Shown in pieces: positions 33,074 to 45,297 of a stretch of 64,000 nt of DNA. A program made the translations under genes and the position numbers. The notes under the pieces are model-generated. The model searched no databases. It saw only the letters and a program-made list of their open reading frames with translations, and was not told the origin of the DNA. The DNA is taken from assembly GCF_021249405.1 (NCBI RefSeq), contig NZ_CP089593.1, positions 992,001 through 1,056,000 on the forward strand, read 5' to 3'. Every line of letters starts with the position of its first letter. Positions within the stretch are counted from its first letter, which is position 1. The stretch comes from Halobacterium zhouii. GTDB lineage: Archaea > Halobacteriota > Halobacteria > Halobacteriales > Halobacteriaceae.

Positions 33074-35608
33074 CTACTCGTCGTCTTCCGCTTCGTCGTC
33101 TTCGTTCTCCTTGGGCGTGAACACGCTGACAGCGGCGAGTTCGTCGCCCTCCTCTACGCCCATCACCTTCACGCCCTTCGTGTTCCGACCGACCGAGGAC
33201 ACCTCGTCGACGGGCATGCGGATGATCTGGCCGGACTCGCTCATCGCGACGACGTGGTCGCCGGACTCGACGGTGTCCAGGGAGACGACGTCGCCATTTC
33301 GGTCGCCGGTCTTGATGTCCACGAGGCCCTTGCCGTTCCGTGACTGCGGTCGGTACTCGGAGAGTGGCGTGCGTTTCCCGTAGCCGTACTCGGTCACCGT
33401 CAGGAGCGAGCGGTCGTCGTCCGGGCGGGCGGGCGCGATGCCGGCGACGCGGTCCTCGCCCTCCAGGTCCATGCCGCGGACGCCGCGCGCGTTGCGGCCC
33501 ATCGGGCGCACGTCGTTCTCGTCGAAGCGGATGGCCATCCCGTTCTCGCTGCCGAGCACGACGTCGCTCTCGCCGTCCGTCACCACGACGTCTGCGAGTT
33601 CGTCACCGTCCTCCAGCGAGATGGCGATGATACCCGTCGAGAGGATGTTCGAGAACTCGGTGACGTCCGTGCGCTTCACGTAGCCGTCCCGGGTCGCCAT
33701 CGTCAGGAACTCGTCCTCCTCGGCGGAGTCACTGTCGGGGTCCGCGGCATCGTCGTCGGCGATGCCGTCGATGTCGAGGTCGTCGGCGGTGACGACGGCG
33801 GATATCTCCTCGTCGTCGTCGAGGTTGAGGATGTTCACGGCGGACGTTCCGCGAGCAGTCCGGGACATCTCCGGCACCTGGTAGACCTTCAGGCGGTAGA
33901 CGCGGCCCTGATTCGTGAAGCAGAGCAGGTAGTCGTGGGTGCTCGCGGTGAACACCGTCGACACCCTGTCCTCGTCCTTGAGGTCGGTGCCGATGATGCC
34001 CTTCCCGCCGCGGTGCTGGGGTTTGAACGTCTCGGCGGGCACGCGCTTGATGTAGTCGCCCTCGGAGAGCACGACCACGACGTCCTCCTCGGGGATGAGG
34101 TCCTCGTCGGTGACGTTGCCCGTGTCCTCGACGAACGATGTGCGGCGCTCGTCCGCGTACTCGTCCTTAACTTCGCGGAGTTCGTCCTTGATGACGCTCA
34201 TCAGTTCGTCCTCGCTGGCGAGGATCTCCTCCAGGCGCTCGATGGTCGCGGTGACGTCCTCGTACTCCTCTTCGATCTCCGCGGACTCCATGGAGGTGAG
34301 GCTGCCGAGTTGCATCCGGACGATGTGCTCGGCCTGCTCCTGGGTGAAGTCGAACGTCTCACGGAGCGCCGCCTTCGCGGCGTCTCGGTCCTCGGAGTTC
34401 TGGATAGTGTCGACGACCTCGTCGACGTGGTCGAGGGCCTTCAGGCGGCCTTCGAGGATGTGCGCGCGGTCCTCGGCCTCCGCGAGGTCGTGCTCGGAGC
34501 GCCGCCGCACCACTTCGCGGCGGTGAGAGACGTACTCCTCGAGGGTCTCCTTCAGCGTCAGCACCTTCGGCTGGCCGTCCACGAGCGCGAGGTTGATGAC
34601 GCTGAACGTGCGCTCGAGGCGGGATTCGAGGAGCTGGTTCTCCACGACGTCCGTGTTCGCGCCGCGCTTCAACTCGACGACGACGCGCACGCCGTTTCGG
34701 TCGGATTCGTCGCGGAGGTCGGTGATGCCCTCCAGTTTTCCGTCCCGGACGTCGTCCGCGATGCGCTCGACGAGTCGGGACTTGTTCTGCTGGTAGGGGA
34801 GTTCCGTGATGACGATGCTGTCACCGTTCGACCCCTCCTCGATGTGGTACTCCGCGCGAACGCGGAGTCGCCCGCGACCGGTCTGGTAGGCCTCTTTGAC
34901 GTCCGAGCGCCCGACGATGTTCGCGGCCGTCGGGAAGTCCGGCCCCTTCACGTGTTCCATCAGGTCGACGACCGTACACTCGGGGTTGTCGATGAGTTCG
35001 ATGGTCGCGTCGATGACCTCGCCGAGGTTGTGCGGCGGGATGTTCGTCGACATCCCGACGGCGATGCCAGAGGATCCGTTGACGAGGAGGTTCGGGAACG
35101 CCGACGGCAGCACGGTCGGCTCCATCAGACGGTCGTCGTAGTTCGACTGGTAGTCGACCGTGTCCTTCTCGATGTCCGTCAGCAGTTCCTCCGAGATGGG
35201 CGACATGCGGGCCTCCGTGTACCGCATCGCCGCCGCCGGGTCACCGTCGACGCTGCCGAAGTTCCCCTGCCCGTCGACGAGCGGATAGCGCATCGAGAAG
35301 TCCTGGGCCATCCGCACGAGCGCGTCGTAGATGGGGGAGTCGCCGTGCGGGTGGTAGTCACCCATCGTGTCCCCGACGATGTTCGAGGACTTCCGGTGGC
35401 TCGACCCGCTCGTGATGTTTGCCTCGTGCATCGCGTAGAGGATGCGGCGGTGAACCGGCTTGAGGCCGTCCCGCACGTCGGGCAGCGCGCGACCCGCGAT
35501 GACGCTCATCGCGTAGTCGATGTACGACTGCTCCATCTCCTCGTCGACGCGCACGTTCTTCACACGGTCTGCGACGTCGTCTGGTACGTCTGGTGATTCC
35601 GAACTCAT
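33074..35608 (-). CDS. gyrA: DNA gyrase subunit A
   Basis: 844 residues, full length. Catalytic tyrosine Y130 in A-M-R-Y-T-E. The quinolone-pocket segment [10 protein letters not shown] has Ser91 and Asp95, the fluoroquinolone-sensitive residues. The C-terminal half contains the six-bladed beta-pinwheel with repeated G-K-R-T-like and G-R-x-x-R-G-V-R-G motifs, the DNA-wrapping domain. A long acidic insert (about 625-645) lies in the pinwheel. With GyrB it introduces negative supercoils. Starts one base after the gyrB stop. Confidence 0.97.
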   Translation of the reverse strand: MSSESPDVPDDVADRVKNVRVDEEMEQSYIDYAMSVIAGRALPDVRDGLKPVHRRILYAMHEANITSGSSHRKSSNIVGDTMGDYHPHGDSPIYDALVRMAQDFSMRYPLVDGQGNFGSVDGDPAAAMRYTEARMSPISEELLTDIEKDTVDYQSNYDDRLMEPTVLPSAFPNLLVNGSSGIAVGMSTNIPPHNLGEVIDATIELIDNPECTVVDLMEHVKGPDFPTAANIVGRSDVKEAYQTGRGRLRVRAEYHIEEGSNGDSIVITELPYQQNKSRLVERIADDVRDGKLEGITDLRDESDRNGVRVVVELKRGANTDVVENQLLESRLERTFSVINLALVDGQPKVLTLKETLEEYVSHRREVVRRRSEHDLAEAEDRAHILEGRLKALDHVDEVVDTIQNSEDRDAAKAALRETFDFTQEQAEHIVRMQLGSLTSMESAEIEEEYEDVTATIERLEEILASEDELMSVIKDELREVKDEYADERRTSFVEDTGNVTDEDLIPEEDVVVVLSEGDYIKRVPAETFKPQHRGGKGIIGTDLKDEDRVSTVFTASTHDYLLCFTNQGRVYRLKVYQVPEMSRTARGTSAVNILNLDDDEEISAVVTADDLDIDGIADDDAADPDSDSAEEDEFLTMATRDGYVKRTDVTEFSNILSTGIIAISLEDGDELADVVVTDGESDVVLGSENGMAIRFDENDVRPMGRNARGVRGMDLEGEDRVAGIAPARPDDDRSLLTVTEYGYGKRTPLSEYRPQSRNGKGLVDIKTGDRNGDVVSLDTVESGDHVVAMSESGQIIRMPVDEVSSVGRNTKGVKVMGVEEGDELAAVSVFTPKENEDDEAEDDE

Positions 35609-35609
35609 G

Positions 35610-37538
<1,929 letters not shown>

Positions 37539-37560
37539 CTACGTAGTAGACGACCGGGCC

Positions 37561-37593
37561 GTAAAAAAGGCTCGCACGCGCGCACGCGTGTGT
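37561..37593 (-). promoter_or_regulatory. gyrB promoter: TATA-like box plus Z-DNA-prone tract
   Basis: TATA-like CCTTTTTTAC on the minus strand (37561-37570), about 32-41 bp before the start. Two bases upstream lies a 21-nt strictly alternating pyrimidine-purine run (37573-37593, CG/CA/TG steps). Confidence 0.6.
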
Positions 37594-37689
37594 CAGACAA
37601 ATGTCGATTATATTTCAGCCAGGGTGGTAGCGAGCGAACTACTGATGGATACGCTCGGACTACTAGCTCGTTTCACTTTCACCCCGGTA

Positions 37690-37731
37690 TCGAGAGGCCT
37701 TTATGAGACGCCGGACAAGAGGAGACACCGA
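37690..37731 (+). promoter_or_regulatory. top6B promoter
   Basis: TATA-like CCTTTATGAG at about 37698-37707, then GGAGACACCGA directly ahead of the ATG at 37732, which could serve as a ribosome-binding site. The longer open frame back to 37444 runs antisense through gyrB and is rejected. Confidence 0.5.
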
Positions 37732-40164
37732 ATGACGTCCTTCCAGTCTACCCTCAGCGAGGGGGACGGCGAGGGAATCGCGGAAGAACTCGCCGCGAGC
37801 CAGCGCCAGATCTCCATCGCCGAGTTCTTCGAGAAGAACAAGCACATGCTCGGCTTCGACAGCGGGGCGCGAGGGCTCGTCACGGCCGTCAAGGAGGCCG
37901 TCGACAACGCCCTCGACGCCACCGAAGAAGCTGGCATCCTCCCGGACCTCCTCGTCGACATCGAGGACACGGGGAGTTACTACACGCTCACCGTGGAGGA
38001 CAACGGCCCCGGCATCACCAAAGAACAGATCCCGAAGATCTTCGGGAAACTGCTGTACGGGTCGCGGTTCCACGCCCGCGAGCAGTCACGCGGGCAGCAG
38101 GGAATCGGCATCTCGGCGGCCGTGCTGTACTCCCAGTTGACCTCGGGGAAGCCGGTTCGCATCGAGAGCCGGACCCAGGGCAACGACGTCTCTCACTACT
38201 ACGAACTCATCATCGACACGGACACCAACGAACCCGAGATCGACGTGGAGAAGAAACTCTCCGCCGCCGAGAGCGACCTTCGCGGGACCCACGGAACGCG
38301 CATCGAGATGGACATGGAAGCGAACATGCGCGCCCGCGGCCAACTCCACGACTACATCAAGCACACCGCGGTCGTGAACCCCCACGCGCGCATCGAACTG
38401 CAGGAGCCAAACGGCGAAATCAAGGCCGAACGCGCGGACAACGCCGGTCTCCCCGCCGAAACCGAGGAGATTCGGCCACACCCCCACGGCGTCGAACTGG
38501 GGACGCTCATCAAGATGCTCTCGGACACGGACTCCCACTCCATCTCGGGGTTCCTGCAGGCCGAGTTCACTCGCGTCGGGAAGAAGACGGCCGAGAACAT
38601 CGAGAACGCGTTCCGCGACCAGTATTACGGCCGCGAGATGCGGTGGCGGCCGCCCGGCATCGAGTCCGAGACCGACCTCGAAACGGCGGTCGTGGCAGCC
38701 GTCTCGAACAAGGACGCGACGCACACGAAGATGTTCGCCGAGCAGGTCGTCGACAGCGTGGACGACGCCGAACGAGTGTCGTACACGGAAGTCGAGGACA
38801 CCGTCGCGGACGTCGCCGAGGACGTGGAATCGAACACCGGCACGACGTTCGGTGACACCGTTCAAGAGAACGTCGTCGACGCCGTCTGGAACACCATCAC
38901 AGAGGACCGAGCAGGGGACGTGTTCGTCGCCGTGGACGCCGCGACGACGAACAAGAAAGACGACGCGACGGTGCGAGGACTCGCCGAACGCATCGCGAAC
39001 AAGTTCGAGGACGGCGACGACAGGGACCGCGCGACGCGTGCAGACCTGGAAGAGTACGTCTACCGTTCGGCGGAGAAAACCGAGGAGTACGACGACGTGA
39101 CCATCGGTGAAACCGCTCGCGAGAACGTCATTCGAGAGCTCTGGGCGGACATGGCTGGCGTCGCCGACGACCCGCCGCTCACGCGAGAACTGGCTGGCGA
39201 CCGAGACGCCGCCAGTGACCTGCTCGACGCGATGGAAACCGTCGACGTGATGGCGCCGCCGACGTCGTGTCTCTCACCCATCGACGACAGCCTCATCGAG
39301 GCCGGTCTCAAGAAGGAGTTCGACGCCGAGTTCTACGCCGCCGCCACCCGCGACGCCGACGTCCACGGCGGCGACCCGTTCGTCGTCGAAGCCGGCATCG
39401 CGTACGGCGGCGAACTCGAGGCCGAGGGGAAGGTGGACCTGATGCGCTTTGCGAACCGCGTTCCACTGGTCTACCAGCGCGGCGCGTGTGCCACCACGGA
39501 CGTCATCCGGAACATCGGCTGGCGGAACTACAACCTCGACCAGCCAGGTGGCTCCGGCGTCCCGAACGGCCCCTGTGTCATCATGATACACGTCGCGTCC
39601 ACGAACGTGCCGTTCACCAGCGAGTCGAAGGACGCTGTCGCGAACGTCCCCGAAATCGAGGACGAAATCGAACTCGCGGTACGGGAGGCCGCCCGCGACC
39701 TCAAGTCGTTCCTCAAGCAGCGCCGCTCGATGCGCAAGCGCCAGCAGAAACAGAACGTCATCATGGACATCCTCCCAAAGATGGCGACGAAGGTCAGCGA
39801 GATGACCGACCGCGAGGAACTCGCCGTCGAGGACTCCCTCGCACGCATCATGAACAACGTGCTCGTCGAGCGCGAGACGGAGAACGGGACGGTGTCGCTG
39901 TGCGTGGAGAACCACGGCAGCAAATCCGCGGACCTCGAGGTCACCGACATCGTCTCCGCGGAACCGACGAGCGTCGACGCCGAGGACGCGAACGTCGTCG
40001 AGATGGACGGCGAGTGGTTCGTGAAGTGGTCTCCCTCCGTCTCCGGCGACGACGACGAGACGCTCACCTACGAGGTGGGCGAGGACGCAACGTTCGACCT
40101 CTCCGTACAGGGGGTCGAGGACGCTCGACTCACCGTGAACAACGGAACCAACACCAATGAGTGA
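37732..40164 (+). CDS. top6B: Type II DNA topoisomerase VI subunit B
   Basis: 810 residues. GHKL ATPase motifs: [17 protein letters not shown] and G-Q-Q-G-I-G-I. Then a helix-two-turn-helix region, transducer domain (T-S-C-L-S-P-I and [12 protein letters not shown] with the switch lysine nearby) and a C-terminal immunoglobulin-like domain. Longer than archaeal average because of an acidic insert of about 180 residues (about 310-490). It couples ATP binding to gate opening with Top6A. A haloarchaeon carrying both gyrase and Top VI is normal. Confidence 0.96.
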   Translation: MTSFQSTLSEGDGEGIAEELAASQRQISIAEFFEKNKHMLGFDSGARGLVTAVKEAVDNALDATEEAGILPDLLVDIEDTGSYYTLTVEDNGPGITKEQIPKIFGKLLYGSRFHAREQSRGQQGIGISAAVLYSQLTSGKPVRIESRTQGNDVSHYYELIIDTDTNEPEIDVEKKLSAAESDLRGTHGTRIEMDMEANMRARGQLHDYIKHTAVVNPHARIELQEPNGEIKAERADNAGLPAETEEIRPHPHGVELGTLIKMLSDTDSHSISGFLQAEFTRVGKKTAENIENAFRDQYYGREMRWRPPGIESETDLETAVVAAVSNKDATHTKMFAEQVVDSVDDAERVSYTEVEDTVADVAEDVESNTGTTFGDTVQENVVDAVWNTITEDRAGDVFVAVDAATTNKKDDATVRGLAERIANKFEDGDDRDRATRADLEEYVYRSAEKTEEYDDVTIGETARENVIRELWADMAGVADDPPLTRELAGDRDAASDLLDAMETVDVMAPPTSCLSPIDDSLIEAGLKKEFDAEFYAAATRDADVHGGDPFVVEAGIAYGGELEAEGKVDLMRFANRVPLVYQRGACATTDVIRNIGWRNYNLDQPGGSGVPNGPCVIMIHVASTNVPFTSESKDAVANVPEIEDEIELAVREAARDLKSFLKQRRSMRKRQQKQNVIMDILPKMATKVSEMTDREELAVEDSLARIMNNVLVERETENGTVSLCVENHGSKSADLEVTDIVSAEPTSVDAEDANVVEMDGEWFVKWSPSVSGDDDETLTYEVGEDATFDLSVQGVEDARLTVNNGTNTNE

Positions 40165-41254
40165 CGCAGAATCCGGCGACGCGGACGCCCGCGAGCGCCT
40201 CATCGACATGGCCGCAGAGTTCTACGACCAGTTCGACGACGGGGAGATTCCCCGCATGAGCCTGCCGACGCGCTCGAAATCCAACATCGTCTTCGACGAG
40301 GACGCGGGCGTCTGGGTGTACGGCGACGGCGAAAGCACCCGTTCCGCGAACTCCGTGCGCGGCGCTCGAAAACTACTGAAAGCCGTCTACACCATCGACT
40401 TCCTCGCTCACCAACTGGACGACGACCGCTCGTCGACGCTGCGTGAGTTGTACTACCTCTCGGAGTCCTGGGACGAGAAGGAAGCCAAGTTCAACGAGCA
40501 AAGCGAGTCCGACAAACTCATCGAGGACTTAGAGATCGTCTCCGGCGTGAAACGCGAGGACTTCCACATGCGCCCCGAGGAGTCCGGCGCGAAGGTCATG
40601 GGGCCACTGCTCCTCCGCGAGCAGACCAATCGCGGCGACCGGGAGATCCACTGCCAGCACGACGTCGGGCAGGGCGGCTACCAGATTCCGAACAACCCGG
40701 ACACTATCGAGTTCGTGGAGTGCGACGCCGAGTTCGTGATGTGCGTGGAGACCGGTGGTATGCGCGACCGCCTCGTGGAGAACGGCTTCGACGAGGAACA
40801 CGACGCCCTCGTCGTCCACCTCGGCGGCCAGCCAGCGCGAGCGACGCGCCGACTGACCAAGCGCCTCCACGACGAAGTTGGCCTCCCCGTGATGGTGTTC
40901 ACTGACGCTGACCCGTGGAGTTACCGCATCTTCGGCTCCGTCTCCTACGGCTCCATCAAGTCCGCACACCTCTCGGAATACCTCGCCACCCCCGACGCCC
41001 GGTACCTCGGCATCACGCCCCAGGACATCGTCGACTACGACCTCCCGACCGACCCACTGAGCGACTCGGACGTCAACGCCCTCGAATCCGAACTCGAGGA
41101 CCCGCGCTTCCAGAGCGACTTCTGGACCGAACAGATCGAACTCCAACTCGACATCGAGAAGAAGGCAGAACAGCAGGCGCTCGCGTCCCGCGGCCTCGAC
41201 TTCGTCACCGACACCTACCTCCCGGACCGACTCGACGAGATGGGCGTCATCTAA
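40157..41254 (+). CDS. top6A: Type II DNA topoisomerase VI subunit A (Spo11-like)
   Basis: 365 residues. The catalytic tyrosine lies in the R-E-L-Y-Y motif (Tyr99 or Tyr100) of the winged-helix domain. Toprim acidic residues appear in V-E-C-D-A-E-F and V-F-T-D-A-D-P-W-S. It cuts both DNA strands, forming 5' phosphotyrosyl links, and is homologous to Spo11. The ATG overlaps the top6B stop by 8 bp. It ends at convergent element C. Confidence 0.96.
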   Translation: MSDAESGDADARERLIDMAAEFYDQFDDGEIPRMSLPTRSKSNIVFDEDAGVWVYGDGESTRSANSVRGARKLLKAVYTIDFLAHQLDDDRSSTLRELYYLSESWDEKEAKFNEQSESDKLIEDLEIVSGVKREDFHMRPEESGAKVMGPLLLREQTNRGDREIHCQHDVGQGGYQIPNNPDTIEFVECDAEFVMCVETGGMRDRLVENGFDEEHDALVVHLGGQPARATRRLTKRLHDEVGLPVMVFTDADPWSYRIFGSVSYGSIKSAHLSEYLATPDARYLGITPQDIVDYDLPTDPLSDSDVNALESELEDPRFQSDFWTEQIELQLDIEKKAEQQALASRGLDFVTDTYLPDRLDEMGVI

Positions 41255-41261
41255 AACGACC

Positions 41262-41296
41262 TTTTACTCTGCGCTCGCTTCGCTCGCTCGGTAAAA
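41262..41296. terminator. Convergent element C: A/T outer stem after top6A
   Basis: Outer stem TTTTAC (41262-41267) / GTAAAA (41291-41296) encloses CGCTCGCTTCGCTCGCTCG, which unlike elements A and B is not a clean inner hairpin. It begins 8 bp after the top6A stop. Confidence 0.55.
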
Positions 41297-41403
41297 GCTC
41301 GGCCAAAAGCACTCCTCGCTCGGTCCGTTCGTCCCTCGCTCGTCGGCCTGCGCTCACTCGCCACACTCGTTCGCGCAGTGAACCGCCGACCTTCCGGGGC
41401 CGC

Positions 41404-41454
41404 TGCGAGAGCTTCGCTCTCGCAAGTCCTCGTGAGTGAAACGAACGAGGACTT
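41404..41454. repeat. Two adjacent perfect hairpins in the top6A/EboE-like spacer
   Basis: TGCGAGAGC TTC GCTCTCGCA (41404-41424) is followed directly by AAGTCCTCGT (41424-41433) / ACGAGGACTT (41445-41454) around GAGTGAAACGA. The second loop carries the GTGAG..GAAC word seen beside the tRNA genes. The remaining bases from 41297 to 41500 contain no gene. Confidence 0.7.
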
Positions 41455-41500
41455 CGGCCCGCTCGGTCGGCGGATGCTCGTCGCCTCTTGGTGTTCTAAG

Positions 41501-42349
41501 CTACACGTACTCGGCAAGCGCCTCGTACGCCTCGCGGGCGGCGCGGTCAGGTTCGTCGGGGTACGTGTACAGTTCGAGGGTGGCGAAGCCGTCGTAGCCG
41601 GCGTCGTCCAGCGCGTCGAAGACGGCCCGGAAGTCGATGTCGCCCTCGCCAGGGATGCGGTGGTAGTGCTTTCCTCGAGTGCCGCCGACGATGTCCTCCA
41701 GGTGGACGCCCGTGATGTGCCCAGCGCTCCGGTGAATCGACTCCGCTATGTTCTCGCCGTAGACGGCGGCGTGCCCGACGTCGAGATTCACGCCGAGGGA
41801 GTCGCGGCCGACGTCGTCGATGAGCGAGAGCACTTCGTCCGTGCACTCGACGAGCAACCCCGGTTCGAACTCGATGCCGACGTCCACCCCGCGGGCCTCT
41901 GCGTGGTCGAGAATCTCGTGGAGCGAGCCGAGCAGGTGTTCGTAGGCTTGCTCCGGGGGATTGGCGGGGAGCGGTCGACCGCTCGCGAGACAGACCGCCG
42001 GCGAGTCGACGGCGTCGGCGAGGTCGATGGCCTGCTTCGTGTACTCGACGCGCCACTCGCGGGCGTCGTCGTCCGCGGTGGCGACGCTCGGTTCGAAGAA
42101 CGCCTCCGGTGGCGCGTCGTCGTAGTACCCCATCGCGGTGTTCGCGTTGACGTTCGCGACGGCGAGCCCCGTCTCCTCGAGCGCTTCGGAGAGGGCGTCG
42201 CGGTCCTCGTCCCCGAACTCCGGGACGTAGGCGTGCGGTTCGTCGGCGAGAACTTCGACGCCTGCGTAGCCGTGGTCAGCGACGCGCCCGACGGCCTCCG
42301 GGAGCGAGTGGCGGGTGTACGCGTTCGTGGAGAAGGCCAACTCGGCCAT
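41501..42349 (-). CDS. EboE-like sugar phosphate isomerase/epimerase (xylose isomerase-like TIM barrel)
   Basis: 282 residues. TIM-barrel AP-endonuclease-2 family: F-S-T-N-A-Y at strand 1, D-H-G-Y-A-G-V-E-V-L, I-E-F-E-P-G near the first metal Glu, L-D-V-G-H (metal His) and H-L-E-D-I. It probably isomerises or epimerises a sugar phosphate or cyclitol using divalent metal. It is a paralogue of the product at 43435-44265; both belong to the ebo-like cluster. Substrate unknown. Last gene of the leftward transcription unit. Confidence 0.8.
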   Translation of the reverse strand: MAELAFSTNAYTRHSLPEAVGRVADHGYAGVEVLADEPHAYVPEFGDEDRDALSEALEETGLAVANVNANTAMGYYDDAPPEAFFEPSVATADDDAREWRVEYTKQAIDLADAVDSPAVCLASGRPLPANPPEQAYEHLLGSLHEILDHAEARGVDVGIEFEPGLLVECTDEVLSLIDDVGRDSLGVNLDVGHAAVYGENIAESIHRSAGHITGVHLEDIVGGTRGKHYHRIPGEGDIDFRAVFDALDDAGYDGFATLELYTYPDEPDRAAREAYEALAEYV

Positions 42350-42391
42350 GCAGGCGATTCGCCGGAGAACCGGTTTGTTAGCGAGCGCTTA

Positions 42392-43357
42392 TCACGAGAC
42401 ATCGAACGCGCGGGAGAGACCGACCGCCGGAACGAGGAACGCGACCGTGACGACGGTCCACGCGACACCGGCGACCGCCGCGAACGCCGCGTCGAGGACG
42501 ACCAGCGCGAGGATGCAGGTGCCGACCGCCGGTCCGACGGTGTCCGGCGCGGGGTCGGCGTACGCAGACCGTAGCGCCCGGCCGGTCCACGCGAGGAACG
42601 CGCCGACGAGCGCCACGCCTGCGGCGAGCGCCAGCGGACCGGGGTTGGTCAGCCACAGCGACGCGAGCGCCGCTAGCCCCGCGACGGTGGTTCCAGCGCC
42701 CGCGGTCAGCACCGCCCGGCGTTCCGTTCCGGTCGCTTCCTCGGCGGCCATGTACGTCACCGACGCGATGTAGCCGCCGACGATCAGGGGGACGACGAGA
42801 ACCTCGGGTGGGAACGCGTCGAACCGGAACGGCGGTGCCGACAACGACTGCGCCGCCGTGATGCCGAGGACCACGTTGAGCGTGCGAGTAGCCCCCATCG
42901 TGAGGAAGCCGACCGCGCTCCCCTTCAGGACGCTGTCGTACAGCAGGACGGCCGCCACGAGGGTGCTCGCGACGGCGGTCGCGGCCAGGCCGGCGGCGGC
43001 GAACGCGACGGCGACGCCGGTCACCAGCAGCGCCGCGCCGAGTGTCGCCGCCGCGCGCCGGGACACTCGTCCGGATGGAATCGGTCGTTCCGGACGCTCG
43101 CGGGCGTCCCGGGACGCGTCGAAGTAGTCGTTCAGGGTCGTCCCGGCGGCGTAGACGAGCGCCGACGCGACGGACAGGCCGGCGACGGTGGACGCGGTGA
43201 GGTCGCCACCCGCGGCAGCGACCAGCGCCGCGCCGAGCAACACGTCCGGGAGCGCAGTGAACAGGTTCGGAACGCGGACGAGTTCGGCGTACGCCGCGAG
43301 CGTGCCCGAGATTCCGGGGTTCGGTGCGGTCTGCGCGTTCTGTGTGTCCTGGGCCAT
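42392..43357 (-). CDS. UbiA-family prenyltransferase (EboC-like)
   Basis: 321 residues, about nine membrane helices. The two UbiA motifs are visible: N-D-Y-F-D-A-S-R-D (Asp-rich motif 1) followed by R-P-I-P-S-G, while motif 2 is weak (L-Y-D-S-V-L-K-G). It transfers an isoprenyl chain onto an acceptor within the membrane. Respiratory-quinone or lipid roles are less likely because of the neighbours: TatD hydrolase, two EboE-like barrels, inositol-phosphate synthase and EboF-like phosphodiesterase. Its start lies 5 bp below the stop of a tiny ORF. Confidence 0.85.
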   Translation of the reverse strand: MAQDTQNAQTAPNPGISGTLAAYAELVRVPNLFTALPDVLLGAALVAAAGGDLTASTVAGLSVASALVYAAGTTLNDYFDASRDARERPERPIPSGRVSRRAAATLGAALLVTGVAVAFAAAGLAATAVASTLVAAVLLYDSVLKGSAVGFLTMGATRTLNVVLGITAAQSLSAPPFRFDAFPPEVLVVPLIVGGYIASVTYMAAEEATGTERRAVLTAGAGTTVAGLAALASLWLTNPGPLALAAGVALVGAFLAWTGRALRSAYADPAPDTVGPAVGTCILALVVLDAAFAAVAGVAWTVVTVAFLVPAVGLSRAFDVS

Positions 43358-43361
43358 CGTC

Positions 43362-43430
43362 TCAGTTCCGCTCTGCCCCTCGATTCCGTGTCATCTCCTT
43401 CGTTCCGCTCAGCCCCTCGTATGGTGTCAT
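43362..43430 (-). CDS. Possible 22-residue micro-ORF made of a tandem repeat
   Basis: ATG at 43430, TGA at 43362-43364. It begins with GGAG immediately ahead, just past the stop of the EboE-like gene, and ends 5 bp before the UbiA-type start. Encodes M-T-P-Y-E-G-L-S-G-T-K-E then M-T-R-N-R-G-A-E-R-N, whose halves are copies. It may only serve to couple translation between the two flanking genes, or be chance. Confidence 0.25.
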   Translation of the reverse strand: MTPYEGLSGTKEMTRNRGAERN

Positions 43431-43437
43431 CTCCTCA
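43364..43437. repeat. 37-bp tandem duplication between ebo-like genes
   Basis: Units 43364-43400 and 43401-43437, sharing GTTCCGCTC-GCCCCTCG, then GTGTCATCTCCT. On the minus strand each unit supplies a GGAGATGACAC, i.e. a potential ribosome site and start codon. Confidence 0.65.
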
Positions 43438-44265
43438 GGTCCAGCCGTGCTCCTCGAGGTACGCCATCGCGCCGCGCGCAGTGTCGGCGGCCGTCTCCTC
43501 GTAGGGGTAGAGTTCGACCGTGACGAAGCCGTCGTAGTCGGTGTCCTCGACCGCCTGGAGGAAGCCGTCGATGTCCATCGCGCCCTCGCCGAGTTGGGTG
43601 TGCTCGTGGCTGTGGTCGGCGGGGATGTCCTCCAGGTGGTAGTGCTCGGTGTACTCCGCGAGCGTCTCGACCTGCTCGGCGGGGTCCTCGCCGACGCAGA
43701 ACAGGTGGCCAGCGTCGAAGTTACAGCCGACCGCGTCCGAATCGATGCGGTCCATGAAGTCGAGGAACTGGTCGGTCGTCTCGATGAGCAGGTCGGGTTC
43801 GGGTTCCACGAGCAGGTCGACGCCGAGGCGCTCGGCGGTCGGGACGACCTCCCGGAGACTCTGGGAGAACGTCTCCATCCCCCACCGGTGGGACCGCCCC
43901 TCGGGGACCGGGCCACCCGGTTCGACGGAGATGTAGTCCGCGTCGAGTTCGTCGGCCAACTCCAGGGCGCCGCGGGTGTAGTCGATGCGCTTCTGGCGGT
44001 ACTCGGCGTCCTCCTCGATGTAGGAAGGGTGGTGGAACCCCTCGATGGCGGTCAGCATGAACGCGTTGCAGTTGCTGATTTCCATGTTCCGGCTATCGAG
44101 GTGGTCGAGGACCGCTCGCGCGTCGTTCTCGTCGGTGTCTGGTGGGTAGAGGTGTGGCTGGTCGAAGAGGAGTTCGACGCCGTCGTATCCCGCGTCAGCG
44201 AGCACGTCGATGGCGTCCAGGACGCCGTACTCCCGGAACGCGTTCGCGGAGAAGCCGAGATTCAT
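43435..44265 (-). CDS. EboE-like sugar phosphate isomerase/epimerase, second copy
   Basis: 276 residues, TIM barrel. F-S-A-N-A-F-R-E-Y at strand 1, D-A-G-Y-D-G-V-E-L-L-F, V-E-P-E-P-D (metal Glu), C-N-F-D-A-G-H-L (metal Asp/His) and H-L-E-D-I-P. Parallels the product at 41501-42349 over its whole length, so they are diverged paralogues. Probably acts on a cyclitol or sugar phosphate in the same pathway. Transcribed with the TatD-like gene 49 bp upstream. Confidence 0.8.
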   Translation of the reverse strand: MNLGFSANAFREYGVLDAIDVLADAGYDGVELLFDQPHLYPPDTDENDARAVLDHLDSRNMEISNCNAFMLTAIEGFHHPSYIEEDAEYRQKRIDYTRGALELADELDADYISVEPGGPVPEGRSHRWGMETFSQSLREVVPTAERLGVDLLVEPEPDLLIETTDQFLDFMDRIDSDAVGCNFDAGHLFCVGEDPAEQVETLAEYTEHYHLEDIPADHSHEHTQLGEGAMDIDGFLQAVEDTDYDGFVTVELYPYEETAADTARGAMAYLEEHGWT

Positions 44266-44314
44266 GCCTCGTCCTCACCGGTCGAGAATCGTCTCCGGAG
44301 TGCGCTTTCCGTGG

Positions 44315-45115
44315 TCATGGCTCGTAGTCGAAGTTCGGTGACTGACTGAAGAACTCGAGGGGGTTCTCGAACACCACTTTCCGGACCTCCTCGCGGTCCC
44401 AGCCCCGGTCGATCATCTTGTCCCGGGCCTTCGGGACCGCCAGCGGGTCCGAGGGGTCCCAGTCGGCGGCGCTGTTGAACAGCATCTTGTCGGTGCCGTA
44501 CTCCTCCAAGAGGTCGATGGCCGCCTCGTCCTCGATCTTCCCCGGGTAGAGCGTGAACCCGAGCCAGCAGTCGGTTCGCAGGCTGACGTCGATGGTGTCC
44601 TCGGTGTTGTGGTCGATGACGATCCGCTCCTCGGTGAGGTCCTCGTCCTGGATGATCTCGACGATCCGCTCGGTTCCCGCGGGCTTGTCCTCGTGTGGCG
44701 TGTGGATCAGGACGGGGAGTTCGTGTTCCTCGCCCATGCGGAGTTGTCGACGGAACGCCTCCTCCTCCTCGGGGGTGACCTGGTCGAAGCCGATTTCGCC
44801 GACGCCGACGACGTTCTCGCGCTCGAGATACTCGGGAATCCGGTCGAGGACCTTCTCGGCCATCTCCGGGTAGTTCGCCTCCTTCGGTTCGAGGCCGATG
44901 GTGACGTAGTGGTCCATGCCGGCGGCGCGGTCCGCGCGCTCCGTCTCGAACTCCGTGATCTGTTCGAAGTAATCGAAGAACGACCCGGCGTGTTGTTTGT
45001 CCGTGCCGCTCCAGAACGCGGGTTCGATACAGCACTCGACGCCTGCCCGACGCGCCCGTCGGTAGTCGTTCGCCGAGCGAGAGACCATGTGCATGTGCGG
45101 GTCGATGACGCGCAT
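44315..45115 (-). CDS. TatD-family metal-dependent hydrolase (EboB-like)
   Basis: 266 residues starting M-R-V-I-D-P-H-M-H-M, where the H-x-H pair begins a TatD-type amidohydrolase barrel. Further ligands: G-E-I-G-F-D, P-V-L-I-H-T-P-H and I-D-H-N, and the final Asp in F-N-S-A-A-D-W. TatD enzymes are often nucleases, but EboB members are thought to act on a small molecule. First gene of the leftward ebo-like unit; its TATA box (GTTATAAC, about 45141-45148) gives a leaderless mRNA. A GTG at 45118 is an alternative start. Confidence 0.82.
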   Translation of the reverse strand: MRVIDPHMHMVSRSANDYRRARRAGVECCIEPAFWSGTDKQHAGSFFDYFEQITEFETERADRAAGMDHYVTIGLEPKEANYPEMAEKVLDRIPEYLERENVVGVGEIGFDQVTPEEEEAFRRQLRMGEEHELPVLIHTPHEDKPAGTERIVEIIQDEDLTEERIVIDHNTEDTIDVSLRTDCWLGFTLYPGKIEDEAAIDLLEEYGTDKMLFNSAADWDPSDPLAVPKARDKMIDRGWDREEVRKVVFENPLEFFSQSPNFDYEP

Positions 45116-45118
45116 CAC

Positions 45119-45297
45119 CTCGGACCACGCACCACGGACGGCTTGTTATAACACGGTTACATCCGCGTCTACCACCAGTACACCGGTCTTACTTCGAACC
45201 GGTCCCCGAGTGATGGTTGTCCGCGCGAGGTAGGTGTGCGTGGGCTATCCGGCCAAGCCCCCTATAACAAAACGCGCGAGTTCGCTCTGTTGCCTGC
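45119..45297. promoter_or_regulatory. Divergent promoter of the ebo-like cluster
   Basis: Leftward TATA GTTATAAC at about 45141-45148 and rightward TATA CCTATAAC at about 45261-45268 share the TATAAC core. Between them two ACCGGT palindromes (45182-45187 and 45198-45203) form a spaced pair. The spacer contains no gene. Confidence 0.6.
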
